Below, piece by piece: positions 34,501 to 43,068 of a stretch of DNA of 64,000 nt. Position numbers and translations under genes: made by a program. Source of the stretch: Clostridia bacterium (lineage in GTDB: Bacteria > Bacillota > Clostridia > Christensenellales > Aristaeellaceae); the NCBI GenBank assembly GCA_017447185.1, contig JAFSOC010000008.1:1-64000 (forward strand), given 5' to 3'. Numbering within the stretch: the stretch's first letter is position 1; every line of letters starts with the position of its first letter. The notes under the pieces are model-generated. The model was not told the origin of the DNA. It did no database searches and saw only the letters and a program-made list of their open reading frames with translations.

Positions 34501-35340
34501 ATGGGTAAGTTGGATGTGATGAGGGCTTTGGCTTTGGATTATCCGGTTTTATATCTGAATCCGGATGTGGATACGATGGAGGAATACCGGAAGGTGGTAT
34601 TGCGGGGGGAGACGCCTGCATCCACGTCGCTGGCGCATTACCGGGGAAGTTCCGGGGATGTGGAGGAGACGGAAGGGACGCCGGTGGGCGATGTGCGTGT
34701 CGTGACCCTGGGGGACCGGCAGGACTTTGAGCTGGTGATCCGGGGGCTGATGGGAGCCAAGGACGGGCCGCAGACGCCGGTGCCGGCGAGCCAGGGGGCG
34801 GCGATGATGACCGTGTTCAACTGGCCGCGGATCCATGCGCACCTGGCGAAATTCCCGCCGGAGGAACAGGGCGCGGAGTTCAAGCGCTTCACCGCGGACA
34901 AGAAGAACTACCAGGACACGCTGGTGGTGCTGTCCCGGGGACCCTACAGCCATGTGGACGCGGCGGCGGCCGGATTTGAGGAAGAAGAATGGGTGGCGTA
35001 CAGCGACACGATCCGGAGGTATCACGAGCTGACCCACGTGATCTGCCGGCGGACGTATCCGCAGGACATTGACGCGCTGCGGGACGAGCTGGTGGCCGAC
35101 GCGGTGGGCCTGGCGGCCGCCTTCGGCAGGTATGACCGGCGGCTGGCGGACCTGTTCCTGGGGATCACGGCGGGAAAATACACCGGCGGGCGGCTGGCGA
35201 ACTATACGGATAAGGCCGAAGAAAAAGCAGCGCAGGTAAGCGCCGCGATGGACCGGATGGAAACAATTGTGGCGGAAACGAAATGGGAGAGTGCCTTTGA
35301 CCTGATTCCCGGGCTGATGGAAGTACCGGGACTGAAATAA
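34501..35340 (+). CDS. putative HELTH-motif metalloprotein, unknown family
   Basis: The 279-residue protein contains HELTH at residues 175-179, matching H-E-x-x-H zinc sites, and DELVADAVGL about 25 residues on, which could supply the third ligand as in gluzincins. The N-terminal half is acidic and unrecognised. AAGGAG lies seven bases before the ATG at 34501; the ATG at 34498 is too close. It has no signal peptide, so it probably acts in the cytoplasm. The protease role is inference from the motif. Confidence 0.7.
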   Translation: MGKLDVMRALALDYPVLYLNPDVDTMEEYRKVVLRGETPASTSLAHYRGSSGDVEETEGTPVGDVRVVTLGDRQDFELVIRGLMGAKDGPQTPVPASQGAAMMTVFNWPRIHAHLAKFPPEEQGAEFKRFTADKKNYQDTLVVLSRGPYSHVDAAAAGFEEEEWVAYSDTIRRYHELTHVICRRTYPQDIDALRDELVADAVGLAAAFGRYDRRLADLFLGITAGKYTGGRLANYTDKAEEKAAQVSAAMDRMETIVAETKWESAFDLIPGLMEVPGLK

Positions 35341-35369
35341 GGATCAGAAAAACAGCGGAGGAGGCAGGA

Positions 35370-35398
35370 TTGCCTGCGGCGGCAAAAAATGGTAAAAT
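35370..35398 (+). promoter_or_regulatory. promoter of the secreted tyrosine phosphatase
   Basis: TTGCCT (35370-35375), 17-base spacer, TAAAAT (35393-35398). The ATG is 37 bases downstream. Confidence 0.6.
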
Positions 35399-35434
35399 CA
35401 GGGTGTGAAACAAAACCGCATACGGAGGAACCCT

Positions 35435-36631
35435 ATGAAAAAACTGATTTCTGTATTGCTTGCACTTTTGATGATCCTGAGCGTGGCAGCGGCTGCCCTG
35501 GCGGAGGCGCTGCCGGTTACAGAACTGCCGATTACCAAAGACACAGGACCGGAACCGGTGACCGCGAAGATCAAAGAGATCAACAAGCACGGGAACATCC
35601 ACCTGGAGTACAAGGGAAGCGACATGCTGGCTGCCGGGTGGAAATGCGGGGATATCGTGAACGTCATTGTCGGCGGGAAAACGCTGGAGATGCCCCTGGG
35701 GACCGAATTCACCGACGTGGAAGCGGGCCGGATGCTCTGCCGGATCGTGATCCGGCCGGACATGGACGAGGACTATGTCTCCCTGGTGATCAATATGGGG
35801 GACTTCACGACGGAATCCGGCCTGGCGGTGAAGGAAACCACGGAGGAAGATCCCGGATTCAAATGGAACTACGCGGAAGGGATCGAAAACCCGGAAGAGA
35901 TTACCATCGTGATGAAGGAGCCGGGCGGATACTATGACCAGTGGACGATCCGCCAGCTGAAGCGCACGACCCTCCGGGAGGACTACCCGCACCTGGGGGA
36001 TGAGGAGTACGCCAACTTCCGCATGGTGAAGGGCGGGGACATCGCCGAAGGCAGGCTGTACCGCTCCTCCTCCCCGGTGAACCTGGAGATCGGCCGGAAC
36101 ACGCAGGCCGACAAGGCGGCGGAAGATGCCGGCATCCGGACGGTGCTGAACATGGTGGACAGCAGCGAAGCCCTGCAGGCCTACGAAGGCTACGGGGACA
36201 GCTACACCGGGAAACAGAAGACGATCCTGATGCAGATGGACATCGACTACCGGACGGAGGCATACAGGGAAGGCATCGCAAAGGGACTGCGTTTCCTGGC
36301 GGAAAACGAAGGACCTTACCTGATCCACTGCCTGGAGGGGAAGGACCGGACCGGCTTCCTCTGCGCCGTGCTGGAATGCCTGGCGGGGGCGACGGAGGAA
36401 GAGGTCGTAAAGGACTACATGGCCACCTACGCGAACTTCTACGGCGTAAAGGAAGGCACGGAGACCTATGGGATCATCTGCGAGAGCAACCTGTTCAAGC
36501 CGCTGAAGATTTCCTTCGGCGTGGAAACGCTGAAAGGCGCTGACCTGAAGGCCTGCGCCGAGGAATACCTCCAATCCATCGGACTGACGGCGGAGGAGAT
36601 TGCCGCGATCCGGGAGAAGATCTGCAACTGA
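35435..36631 (+). CDS. secreted tyrosine/inositol phosphatase (Y_phosphatase3)
   Basis: The 398-residue protein has a signal peptide (MKKLISVLLALLMILSVAAAALAE). Residues about 35-160 form a beta-rich domain of unknown role. The phosphatase domain carries HCLEGKDRTGF with Cys299 and Arg305. An exported PTP could act on host or diet phosphates, including inositol phosphates as PTP-like phytases do; the CX5R loop (C-L-E-G-K-D-R) is not the usual phytase loop with A-G-x-G-R, so this is open. The ATG at 35435 has GGAGG; the upstream ATG at 35405 has no ribosome site. Confidence 0.85.
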   Translation: MKKLISVLLALLMILSVAAAALAEALPVTELPITKDTGPEPVTAKIKEINKHGNIHLEYKGSDMLAAGWKCGDIVNVIVGGKTLEMPLGTEFTDVEAGRMLCRIVIRPDMDEDYVSLVINMGDFTTESGLAVKETTEEDPGFKWNYAEGIENPEEITIVMKEPGGYYDQWTIRQLKRTTLREDYPHLGDEEYANFRMVKGGDIAEGRLYRSSSPVNLEIGRNTQADKAAEDAGIRTVLNMVDSSEALQAYEGYGDSYTGKQKTILMQMDIDYRTEAYREGIAKGLRFLAENEGPYLIHCLEGKDRTGFLCAVLECLAGATEEEVVKDYMATYANFYGVKEGTETYGIICESNLFKPLKISFGVETLKGADLKACAEEYLQSIGLTAEEIAAIREKICN

Positions 36632-36662
36632 GGAAAGACTGTAAACTGAAGAATATCCAATC

Positions 36663-36704
36663 AAAAGGGAATGGTAAGCCGGCGGCTTACCATTCCACTT
36701 TTTT
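36663..36704. terminator. bidirectional terminator overlapping the glgB stop
   Basis: GGAATGGTAAGCC (36668-36680) and GGCTTACCATTCC (36684-36696) form a perfect 13-bp stem with a GGC loop. T-runs flank both sides (ACTTTTTT right, AAAA left). The glgB stop codon (36687-36689) lies inside the stem. Confidence 0.85.
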
Positions 36705-38711
36705 GAGGGCCACGCCGGTGCGGCAGGGGAGGTAGAGCCTGATGCCGTAACCGAACTCCGTATCGCCGGCGTGATAGATATTATCCATATTGATGCGGGT
36801 CTGGCCGCCGTAGGGCCAGTCGTCCGTGGAGAAGATGACCCGGTAGCCGCCGGGGCCGGTGACACGGCAGTTGATGAAGACGCTCTCCTGGGACCAGGTG
36901 GGATGCAGGTTAAAGGCGTAGAGCAGGCCGCCCCGGGCGAAGATCAGGAGCTTGCGCTCATTGTCGATCCAGAGGCTTTCCGCCGGGCCGGTGCAATGGA
37001 CCTTATGGGTATTCATGAGATAGGTCATGCCCCGGTCGAAATTGGCGAGCCATTCATACTTCAGGTCCCAGTTATGGACGAGGGACCACTGGCGGCGGGC
37101 GTAATGATAGCTCCAGCCGTTGCCCTGGCGGGGAAAGTCCACCCACTCCGGATGGCCGAACTCATTGCCCATGAAGTTCAGGTAGCCGTTGCCGGCAAGG
37201 GAGCAGGTGAGGAAGCGGATGACCTTATGCATATCGATGGCCCGGTCCATGCTGAGGGAATGGTATTCCTTCTCCATGCCGGTATACATCTCCGCATCCG
37301 CCATGCGGAAGATCAGGGACTTATCGCCTACGAGGGCCTGGTCATGGGACTCGGCGTAGCCGATGCTCATTTCGCCCGGACGGCCCCAGGTGAGCTCATG
37401 CCAGAGGAAGTGCATGTTCCAGTCCTCCTGCATCTGGTCCTTGACGAGCTTGATCCAGGTGTCCGGCATGCCCATGGCCAGGCGGTAATCGAAGCCCACG
37501 CCGGCGTACTCCAGGGGCAGGCACATGCCGGGGAAGCAGGACACATCCTCCGCCACGGTCATGGCCTTCGGGTTGATGCCGTGGATGAGCTCATTGGCCA
37601 GCATCAGGTAAATACGGCCGTCCACATTGGTATTCATGGAGAAATAGGAATCATAGCCGTTGAAGGAGCAGTTCCCGTGGTTTTCGTACATCATGGAGGT
37701 GACGCCGTCGAAACGGAAACCGTCGAAATGGAACTCATCCTGCCAGTACTTCAGATTCGAAAGCAGGAAATGAATGACGGAATGCTTGGCGTAATCGAAA
37801 ATCCTTGTTTTCCAGTTGGGATGCCAGCCCCGGTCGCCGGGGAGGAAATACTGGTCATCGGTGCCGTCGAGCTGGTTGAGGCCCTCGCCCACATTGGGGC
37901 AGGCGTGGCTGTGGACCACATCCAGGAGGACGGAGATGCCCATGGAATGGGCCTTGTTGATCAGGTACTTCAGGTCCTCCGGGGTGCCGTAGCGATGGGT
38001 GGGGGCGAAGAAGTTCGTCACCTGGTAACCGAAGGAGGCATAGTAGGGATGCTCCTGGATGGCCATGAGCTGCACGGTATTGTAGCCGGCATACTTGATC
38101 CACTCCAGGGTTTCATCCGCGAACTCCCGGTAGGAGCCGATATGGCCGTGCTCCTGGGCCATGCCGATATGCGCTTCATAAATCATGGGGGAATCGGGCC
38201 GCTGCTTGCAGTAGAAATCACCGTCGGTCCACCGGAAGGGCTCGTCCGGCATCCAGATCTGGCCGCAGAGGGTTTCGCTGGCCATATCCATGACGCAGCG
38301 GGTGATATAGGCGGGGATCCGCTCGAAGCTGGCGCCCTGGCGGCCCACCATGAGCTTCACGAACTGGCCGTGCTTCAGGGCATCCCAGCCGTCCAGGGTG
38401 ATCTCCCACACGCCGCCGCCAATGTGATGCAGCGGGTTGGACCACTTGTCCCAGTCATTGAAATCCCCGGTGAGCCAGGCGGCGTCCGCCCCCGGCAGCC
38501 ACTCCCGGAAGACCCAGCCGGTCTCCGTGCGGTGGAAGCCGAAATAACGGTGGCCGTTGGCAAAATCCGACAGGGAGCCGGTGCCGTTCAGGTGCCAGCG
38601 GCGGTCGTTATACCGGTCCATATGCATCCGGATCTCCCCGCTGTAGGGGGAAAGACCCGGGTCTTTTTCCATCAGGAACCATAAGGCGTCGTCTACGTGA
38701 ATCACGGGCAA
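36687..38711 (-). CDS. glgB: 1,4-alpha-glucan branching enzyme (GH13)
   Basis: The 674-residue protein has an N-terminal CBM48-like domain (FREWLPGADAAWLTGDFNDW), then a GH13 barrel: LDVVHSHACPNV, DGFRFDGVTSMMYENHG (nucleophile Asp), AVTEDVSCF-type region read here as VAEDVSCFPGMC (Glu) and YAESHDQA. This form resembles the eukaryote-like GH13_8 subgroup rather than the usual bacterial GlgB (GH13_9). It transfers alpha-1,4 chains to alpha-1,6 positions in glycogen. No other glycogen gene is near. The terminator at 36663 overlaps its end. Confidence 0.92.
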   Translation of the reverse strand: MPVIHVDDALWFLMEKDPGLSPYSGEIRMHMDRYNDRRWHLNGTGSLSDFANGHRYFGFHRTETGWVFREWLPGADAAWLTGDFNDWDKWSNPLHHIGGGVWEITLDGWDALKHGQFVKLMVGRQGASFERIPAYITRCVMDMASETLCGQIWMPDEPFRWTDGDFYCKQRPDSPMIYEAHIGMAQEHGHIGSYREFADETLEWIKYAGYNTVQLMAIQEHPYYASFGYQVTNFFAPTHRYGTPEDLKYLINKAHSMGISVLLDVVHSHACPNVGEGLNQLDGTDDQYFLPGDRGWHPNWKTRIFDYAKHSVIHFLLSNLKYWQDEFHFDGFRFDGVTSMMYENHGNCSFNGYDSYFSMNTNVDGRIYLMLANELIHGINPKAMTVAEDVSCFPGMCLPLEYAGVGFDYRLAMGMPDTWIKLVKDQMQEDWNMHFLWHELTWGRPGEMSIGYAESHDQALVGDKSLIFRMADAEMYTGMEKEYHSLSMDRAIDMHKVIRFLTCSLAGNGYLNFMGNEFGHPEWVDFPRQGNGWSYHYARRQWSLVHNWDLKYEWLANFDRGMTYLMNTHKVHCTGPAESLWIDNERKLLIFARGGLLYAFNLHPTWSQESVFINCRVTGPGGYRVIFSTDDWPYGGQTRINMDNIYHAGDTEFGYGIRLYLPCRTGVALKKVEW

Positions 38712-38876
38712 TCCTCCTACCTTCCAATATGACGGGATATATGAACATTTTTCTTTGCTGGGAGTATTCTACCATCCCCGGCGGGGAAAAATCAATTTTT
38801 TATTTTTTTTCAAGATTCATTTAAGGTTCGCCCTTTACAATGCAGCCATCACGAAAGGAAAGGCGGTGCTTACTAA

Positions 38877-40115
38877 ATGAAACGGAAGCACACTATGATA
38901 CAGAAAATCACGAAGATGGCGGCAATGCTGCTGGCGGGAATCATGATAATGGCAGGCGGATTCCTGCAGACGGCCTCGGCCGCGGACAGCGGGACGCCCA
39001 TCTATGCAAGCGCGGACCTGTTCACAGACAGGGACCTGGCACAAACGGCGGACCTGAGCGAGGCGGAGTACATCACCGTAACCGACGGACAGGACATCCG
39101 GATCACGGAAGCCGGAGTATACGTGCTGAGCGGAACGGCGGCGAACGCCACGGTGTATGTGGAAGCGGCGGACGACGTGAAGGTGCAGCTGGTGCTGCAG
39201 GGGCTGCAGATGACGAACACGGATTTCCCCTGCATCTATGTTGTATCGGCGGACAAGGTGTTCATCACCACGGCGGCGGACAGCTCGCTGGCGGTGACCG
39301 GAAGCTTCCGGGCGGACGGCAGCACGAACACGGACGGGGTGATCTTCTCGAAGCAGGACCTGACGATGAACGGTACAGCCGTGCTGACCATCACCTCCAC
39401 GGAGAACGGCGTAGTCTGCAAGGACGACCTGAAGATCACCGGGGGAACCTACGTGATTACCGCGAACTCCAAGGCCTTTGAGGCCAACGACTCCATCCGG
39501 GTGGCGGGCGGCACCTTCACGCTGCGGGCCGGCACCGACGGACTCCACGCCGAGAACAGCGACGACAACAGCAAAGGATATGTCTGGATCGGCGGCGGCA
39601 GCCTGAACATCGTAAGCGGAGACGACGGGATCCACGCCACCTCCACCGTGCAGATCGACGACGGCGAGATCACGATCAGCGCGGCGGAAGGCATCGAGGG
39701 AACTTACGTCCAGGTCAATGGCGGCACGGTGAACATCGCTGCCAGCGACGACGGCATCAACGCCGGACAGAAAACAAACGGCGTGGAGGTCGCCATCGAA
39801 TTCAACGGCGGGACGGTGAACGTGGCCATGGGCGCCGGGGACACCGACGGCATCGACTCCAACGGGAACCTGTACATCAACGGCGGCGTCATCAGCGTGA
39901 CGGGAAACAGCACGTTTGACTACGACGGAACGGTTTCCTTCACGGGCGGCACGGTTTACATCAACGGCCAGCAGACCTCCTCCATCCCGAACCAGATGAT
40001 GGGCGGCGGCTGGGGCGGCTGGGGCGGCCGGGGCGGCAACGACGGCGGCTTCGGCGAAAGCGGCGGCACGGGCGGCCAGGGCTTCGGCGGACGCGGAGGC
40101 CGGGGCGGCTGGTAA
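38877..40115 (+). CDS. secreted carbohydrate-binding (DUF4353-like) beta-helix protein
   Basis: The 412-residue protein has a signal peptide. Residues about 55-370 form repetitive beta-helix strands with G-G-x-[VLI] steps (ITGGTYVITA, VAGGTFTLRAGTDGLHAEN, IGGGSLNIVSGDDGIHAT, INGGVISVTGN) typical of DUF4353 proteins. The last 35 residues are Gly/Trp/Arg rich (GGWGGWGGRGG...). It heads the envelope operon with VTC and DUF4956 genes, where DUF4353 proteins are usual neighbours. The role is likely glycan or matrix binding. Confidence 0.85.
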   Translation: MKRKHTMIQKITKMAAMLLAGIMIMAGGFLQTASAADSGTPIYASADLFTDRDLAQTADLSEAEYITVTDGQDIRITEAGVYVLSGTAANATVYVEAADDVKVQLVLQGLQMTNTDFPCIYVVSADKVFITTAADSSLAVTGSFRADGSTNTDGVIFSKQDLTMNGTAVLTITSTENGVVCKDDLKITGGTYVITANSKAFEANDSIRVAGGTFTLRAGTDGLHAENSDDNSKGYVWIGGGSLNIVSGDDGIHATSTVQIDDGEITISAAEGIEGTYVQVNGGTVNIAASDDGINAGQKTNGVEVAIEFNGGTVNVAMGAGDTDGIDSNGNLYINGGVISVTGNSTFDYDGTVSFTGGTVYINGQQTSSIPNQMMGGGWGGWGGRGGNDGGFGESGGTGGQGFGGRGGRGGW

Positions 40116-40147
40116 GAAACAACACAAAGAAACAGGGAGGCATTCAC

Positions 40148-40891
40148 ATGGCACAGGGCAAGGAAAACTTCACCAATGTGATGCAGCGATATGAACTGAA
40201 ATACCTGATGGACCGGGGGCAAACCGCATACCTGATGAACCGGCTGCGGGGACACATGGAACCGGACCGGTACGGCAAGACCACCATCGCCTCCCTGTAC
40301 TACGATACGCCGGACCGGCGGCTGATCCGGGCCTCGCTGGACAAGCCGGACTTCAAGGAGAAGATGCGGCTGCGGTCCTACGGCAGGGCAACGGAAGATT
40401 CCCCCGTATTCCTGGAGCTGAAGCGGAAGGCTTCCGGTATCGTATACAAGCGGCGGGTGCGGAGCACGCTGCCGGAGGTGCGGGCATTCTTCCGGGGCGA
40501 AAACGAGCTGTTCGAAAACCGGCAGATCAACGGGGAACTGAACTGGTTCCGGGATTATTACGAAGCACTGGAGCCGGCCTGCCTGATCATCTACGACCGG
40601 ATCGCGTATTTTGAGCCGGAGGGGGACCTGCGGCTGACCATCGACTTCAATCCCCGGTACCGGATGGAAGACCTGCGGCTGACGGGAGACATGGACGGGA
40701 TTCCGCTGCTGCCGGAAGGCAACACGATCCTGGAGGTCAAGGTGCAGGCGGCGATGCCGATGTGGCTGAGCGCCATCCTGGACGAAGGGGAAATCTACAA
40801 GAGCAGCTTCTCCAAATACGGGGAGGCCTTCAGGCGGGAAAACGCGGAACGGCCGCTGCGGCCGATCCTCCGGGTACTCCGGAGCGCCTGA
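40148..40891 (+). CDS. VTC domain (polyphosphate polymerase-like) protein
   Basis: The 247-residue protein has the VTC pattern: RYELKYLM, SLYYDTPDRRL, KEKMRLRSYG, VFLELKRKASGIVYKRR, RIAYF, LTIDFNPRY, ILEVKV. The paired charged residues line a tunnel that in yeast Vtc4 makes polyphosphate from ATP. In bacteria these stand next to DUF4956 and CotH genes; the product is not proven. It lies 32 bases after the beta-helix gene and 36 before DUF4956. Confidence 0.9.
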   Translation: MAQGKENFTNVMQRYELKYLMDRGQTAYLMNRLRGHMEPDRYGKTTIASLYYDTPDRRLIRASLDKPDFKEKMRLRSYGRATEDSPVFLELKRKASGIVYKRRVRSTLPEVRAFFRGENELFENRQINGELNWFRDYYEALEPACLIIYDRIAYFEPEGDLRLTIDFNPRYRMEDLRLTGDMDGIPLLPEGNTILEVKVQAAMPMWLSAILDEGEIYKSSFSKYGEAFRRENAERPLRPILRVLRSA

Positions 40892-40927
40892 AAGAAGAAC
40901 GCGTGACAAGCAAAGGAGAGAGGGAAC

Positions 40928-41599
40928 ATGTTCAATTCGATTTATTCCGCGAGCGTGACACCGGCGCAGCTGCTGCTGATGGCGGCGGCCGCGCTGGGAT
41001 CCGGCATCCTGTACTCATGGCTGATGAGCTTCCGGATCCGGGCAAACCGGCGGTTCTTTATCGTCAGCTCGGTGCTGCCCTTTGTGGTGGGGCTGGTGCT
41101 GACCTTCATCAACGGCAACATCGGGGCGGGGATCGCCTTCGGCGGCGCGTTTGCGCTGACCCGGTTCCGCTCCGCCCAGGGAACCAGCGATGAGATCGTC
41201 GCGGTGCTGATCGCCATGGCGGCGGGATGCGCCTTCGGCATGGGCTACATCGCCTACGGCGTGCTGGTGCTGGTGATCATGGGACTGCTGTTCCTGGCGC
41301 TGAGCGGGACGAAGCTGTTTGACCACAAGGGCATGCAGGAAGAGAAACTGCTGAAGATCACGATTCCGGAATCCCTGGACTACGCGAGGGCGTTTGAGGA
41401 ACCCTTTGGACGGTACCTGAAGGAATCGGAAAACGTGGGCGTGAAGACCACGGGCATGGGCAGCATGTACCGGCTGAGCTTCAAAATCCGGATGAAGAAC
41501 CCGGAAGAAGAAAAAGAAATGATCGACGAGCTGCGGACCCGCAACGGCAACCTGGAAATCGCTGTGCTGCCATGGGCAGAACCGCAGGCGCAGCTGTAA
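40928..41599 (+). CDS. DUF4956 membrane protein
   Basis: The 223-residue protein has four membrane helices (about residues 9-30, 38-56, 60-80, 90-120), with the typical FINGNIGAGIAFGGAFALTRFRSAQGTSDEI segment, then a cytoplasmic ferredoxin-like domain. It is the regular partner of VTC-domain genes, perhaps anchoring the polymerase. Operon member. Confidence 0.9.
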   Translation: MFNSIYSASVTPAQLLLMAAAALGSGILYSWLMSFRIRANRRFFIVSSVLPFVVGLVLTFINGNIGAGIAFGGAFALTRFRSAQGTSDEIVAVLIAMAAGCAFGMGYIAYGVLVLVIMGLLFLALSGTKLFDHKGMQEEKLLKITIPESLDYARAFEEPFGRYLKESENVGVKTTGMGSMYRLSFKIRMKNPEEEKEMIDELRTRNGNLEIAVLPWAEPQAQL

Positions 41600-41624
41600 A
41601 AGTTTTCCGAAGGGAGGCAAAGCA

Positions 41625-42848
41625 ATGAGAAAGAAACACCCGGTGCTGCGAAACCTGCTGCTGGACGCGGCGGCGGCCGGACTGGCGCTGACGGTTTTCG
41701 CGCTGTTCCACCATGTGCTGCCGAACAAGCAGCAGAGCCTGAACGTGCAGACGGTGCGGCCGGCGACGGCCCAGGCGGCGGCCGAGACCGCCGCAACGGC
41801 AGAGATCCAGGCGGCCGCGGAGACCCCGGCGGTCACGGAGACGGCTGATGAGACGGCTGCGGAAACGGCAGAGGAAACCTTCCGGCCGGAGGTGCGGATG
41901 ACGGCCTCGGCGGGAACGAACGACGCGGGAAGCGGAAAAGGCTCCGGCCGGCAGAGTGGCCGCGGCAGCGGAAAGAACAGCGGAAAAGGCGGCGGGAACT
42001 CCAAAGGCGGCAGCGCCCTGGAGGAGAGCGGCGAAACGGCTGCAGCTGCGACCGCGGCAGCTTCGGAGACGGTGAACGTACCGATCGCGCAGAAATTTGC
42101 GGACAAATACACGGACGAGGTTATTGAGACGGAGAACAGTTACTCGAGCCCGGATCTTTCGATCACGGTGAACGAGGTCAACGACGGGAACGTGACCTAT
42201 TACGTTGCGGACATCTATGTGCGGGACATTACCTGCTTCCAGACGGCGCTGGCATCGGATACCTACGGCAGCGGATTCCGGGACAGCATCACCGGGATGG
42301 CGGCGCTGAAGGGTGCGCTGCTGGCGGTGAACGGGGACTACTACGGCAACACCAGCGAGGGCGTGGTGATCCGCAACGGCACGATCTACCGGGCGAACCC
42401 CACGGACTGCGACGTGTGCGTGCTGTACTGGGACGGGACGATGAAAGTGATGCCCGGGAACGCCTTCTCCGTGGAAGAAGCGGTGGAAAACGGCGCCTGG
42501 CAGGCCTGGACCTTCGGGCCGGCGCTGCTGGACAGCAACGGGGAAATCCTGACGGAGTTTGCCAGCCCAAGCCGGATTATCTCCGCCAATCCGCGGACGG
42601 CCATCGGATACTACGAACCGGGACATTACTGCCTGGTGGTGGTGGACGGCCGGGGCGAATCTGCCGGAATCACGCTGCCGCAGCTGAGCCGGCTGTTCCA
42701 CAGCCTGGGCTGCACAGCGGCCTACAACCTGGACGGCGGGAACTCCTCCATCATGGTATGGGGAAACGAAGTGATCAACAATCCTTCCGGCGGCGGAAGG
42801 GAGAGCAGCGACGCGCTGCTGATTGCGGAGGTGCGGAGCAATGAGTAA
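41625..42848 (+). CDS. phosphodiester glycosidase (NAGPA) family protein
   Basis: The 407-residue protein has an N-terminal membrane anchor (about residues 10-28), then a low-complexity Ala/Glu/Thr and Gly/Ser/Lys linker (about 45-145). The NAGPA-like domain follows: YVADIYVRDI, ALLAVNGDYYG, GVVIRNGTIYR, NPRTAIGYYEPGHYCLVVVDGR, YNLDGGNSSIMVWG. NAGPA enzymes cleave GlcNAc-phosphodiesters, in bacteria likely exopolysaccharide or wall-linked. Third of the conserved envelope genes after VTC. Confidence 0.88.
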   Translation: MRKKHPVLRNLLLDAAAAGLALTVFALFHHVLPNKQQSLNVQTVRPATAQAAAETAATAEIQAAAETPAVTETADETAAETAEETFRPEVRMTASAGTNDAGSGKGSGRQSGRGSGKNSGKGGGNSKGGSALEESGETAAAATAAASETVNVPIAQKFADKYTDEVIETENSYSSPDLSITVNEVNDGNVTYYVADIYVRDITCFQTALASDTYGSGFRDSITGMAALKGALLAVNGDYYGNTSEGVVIRNGTIYRANPTDCDVCVLYWDGTMKVMPGNAFSVEEAVENGAWQAWTFGPALLDSNGEILTEFASPSRIISANPRTAIGYYEPGHYCLVVVDGRGESAGITLPQLSRLFHSLGCTAAYNLDGGNSSIMVWGNEVINNPSGGGRESSDALLIAEVRSNE

Positions 42849-43068
42849 AGCAATCAAATGGATGAACCATGTGACGGCCATCCTGGGGATGATGTTTCTG
42901 GTGTTCCTGGTGCTGGACCAGTTCAATCCCCTGATGAACTTCACGGACAACCGGATTTCGCGGTGGCTGCTGGCAGCCCTGTGCCTGGCTGCCATTGCCC
43001 GGAGCATCATGGGCTGGCGGCGGGACGGCGGAAACAGAGGGGGAAACCATGAACAACTGGATGAATAA
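42841..43068 (+). CDS. small two-helix membrane protein
   Basis: The 75-residue protein overlaps the preceding stop by eight bases. It has two hydrophobic segments (about residues 6-24 and 36-55) and a basic-acidic tail. It overlaps the next gene by 20 bases. A small subunit of the envelope operon; no family recognised. Confidence 0.65.
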   Translation: MSKAIKWMNHVTAILGMMFLVFLVLDQFNPLMNFTDNRISRWLLAALCLAAIARSIMGWRRDGGNRGGNHEQLDE

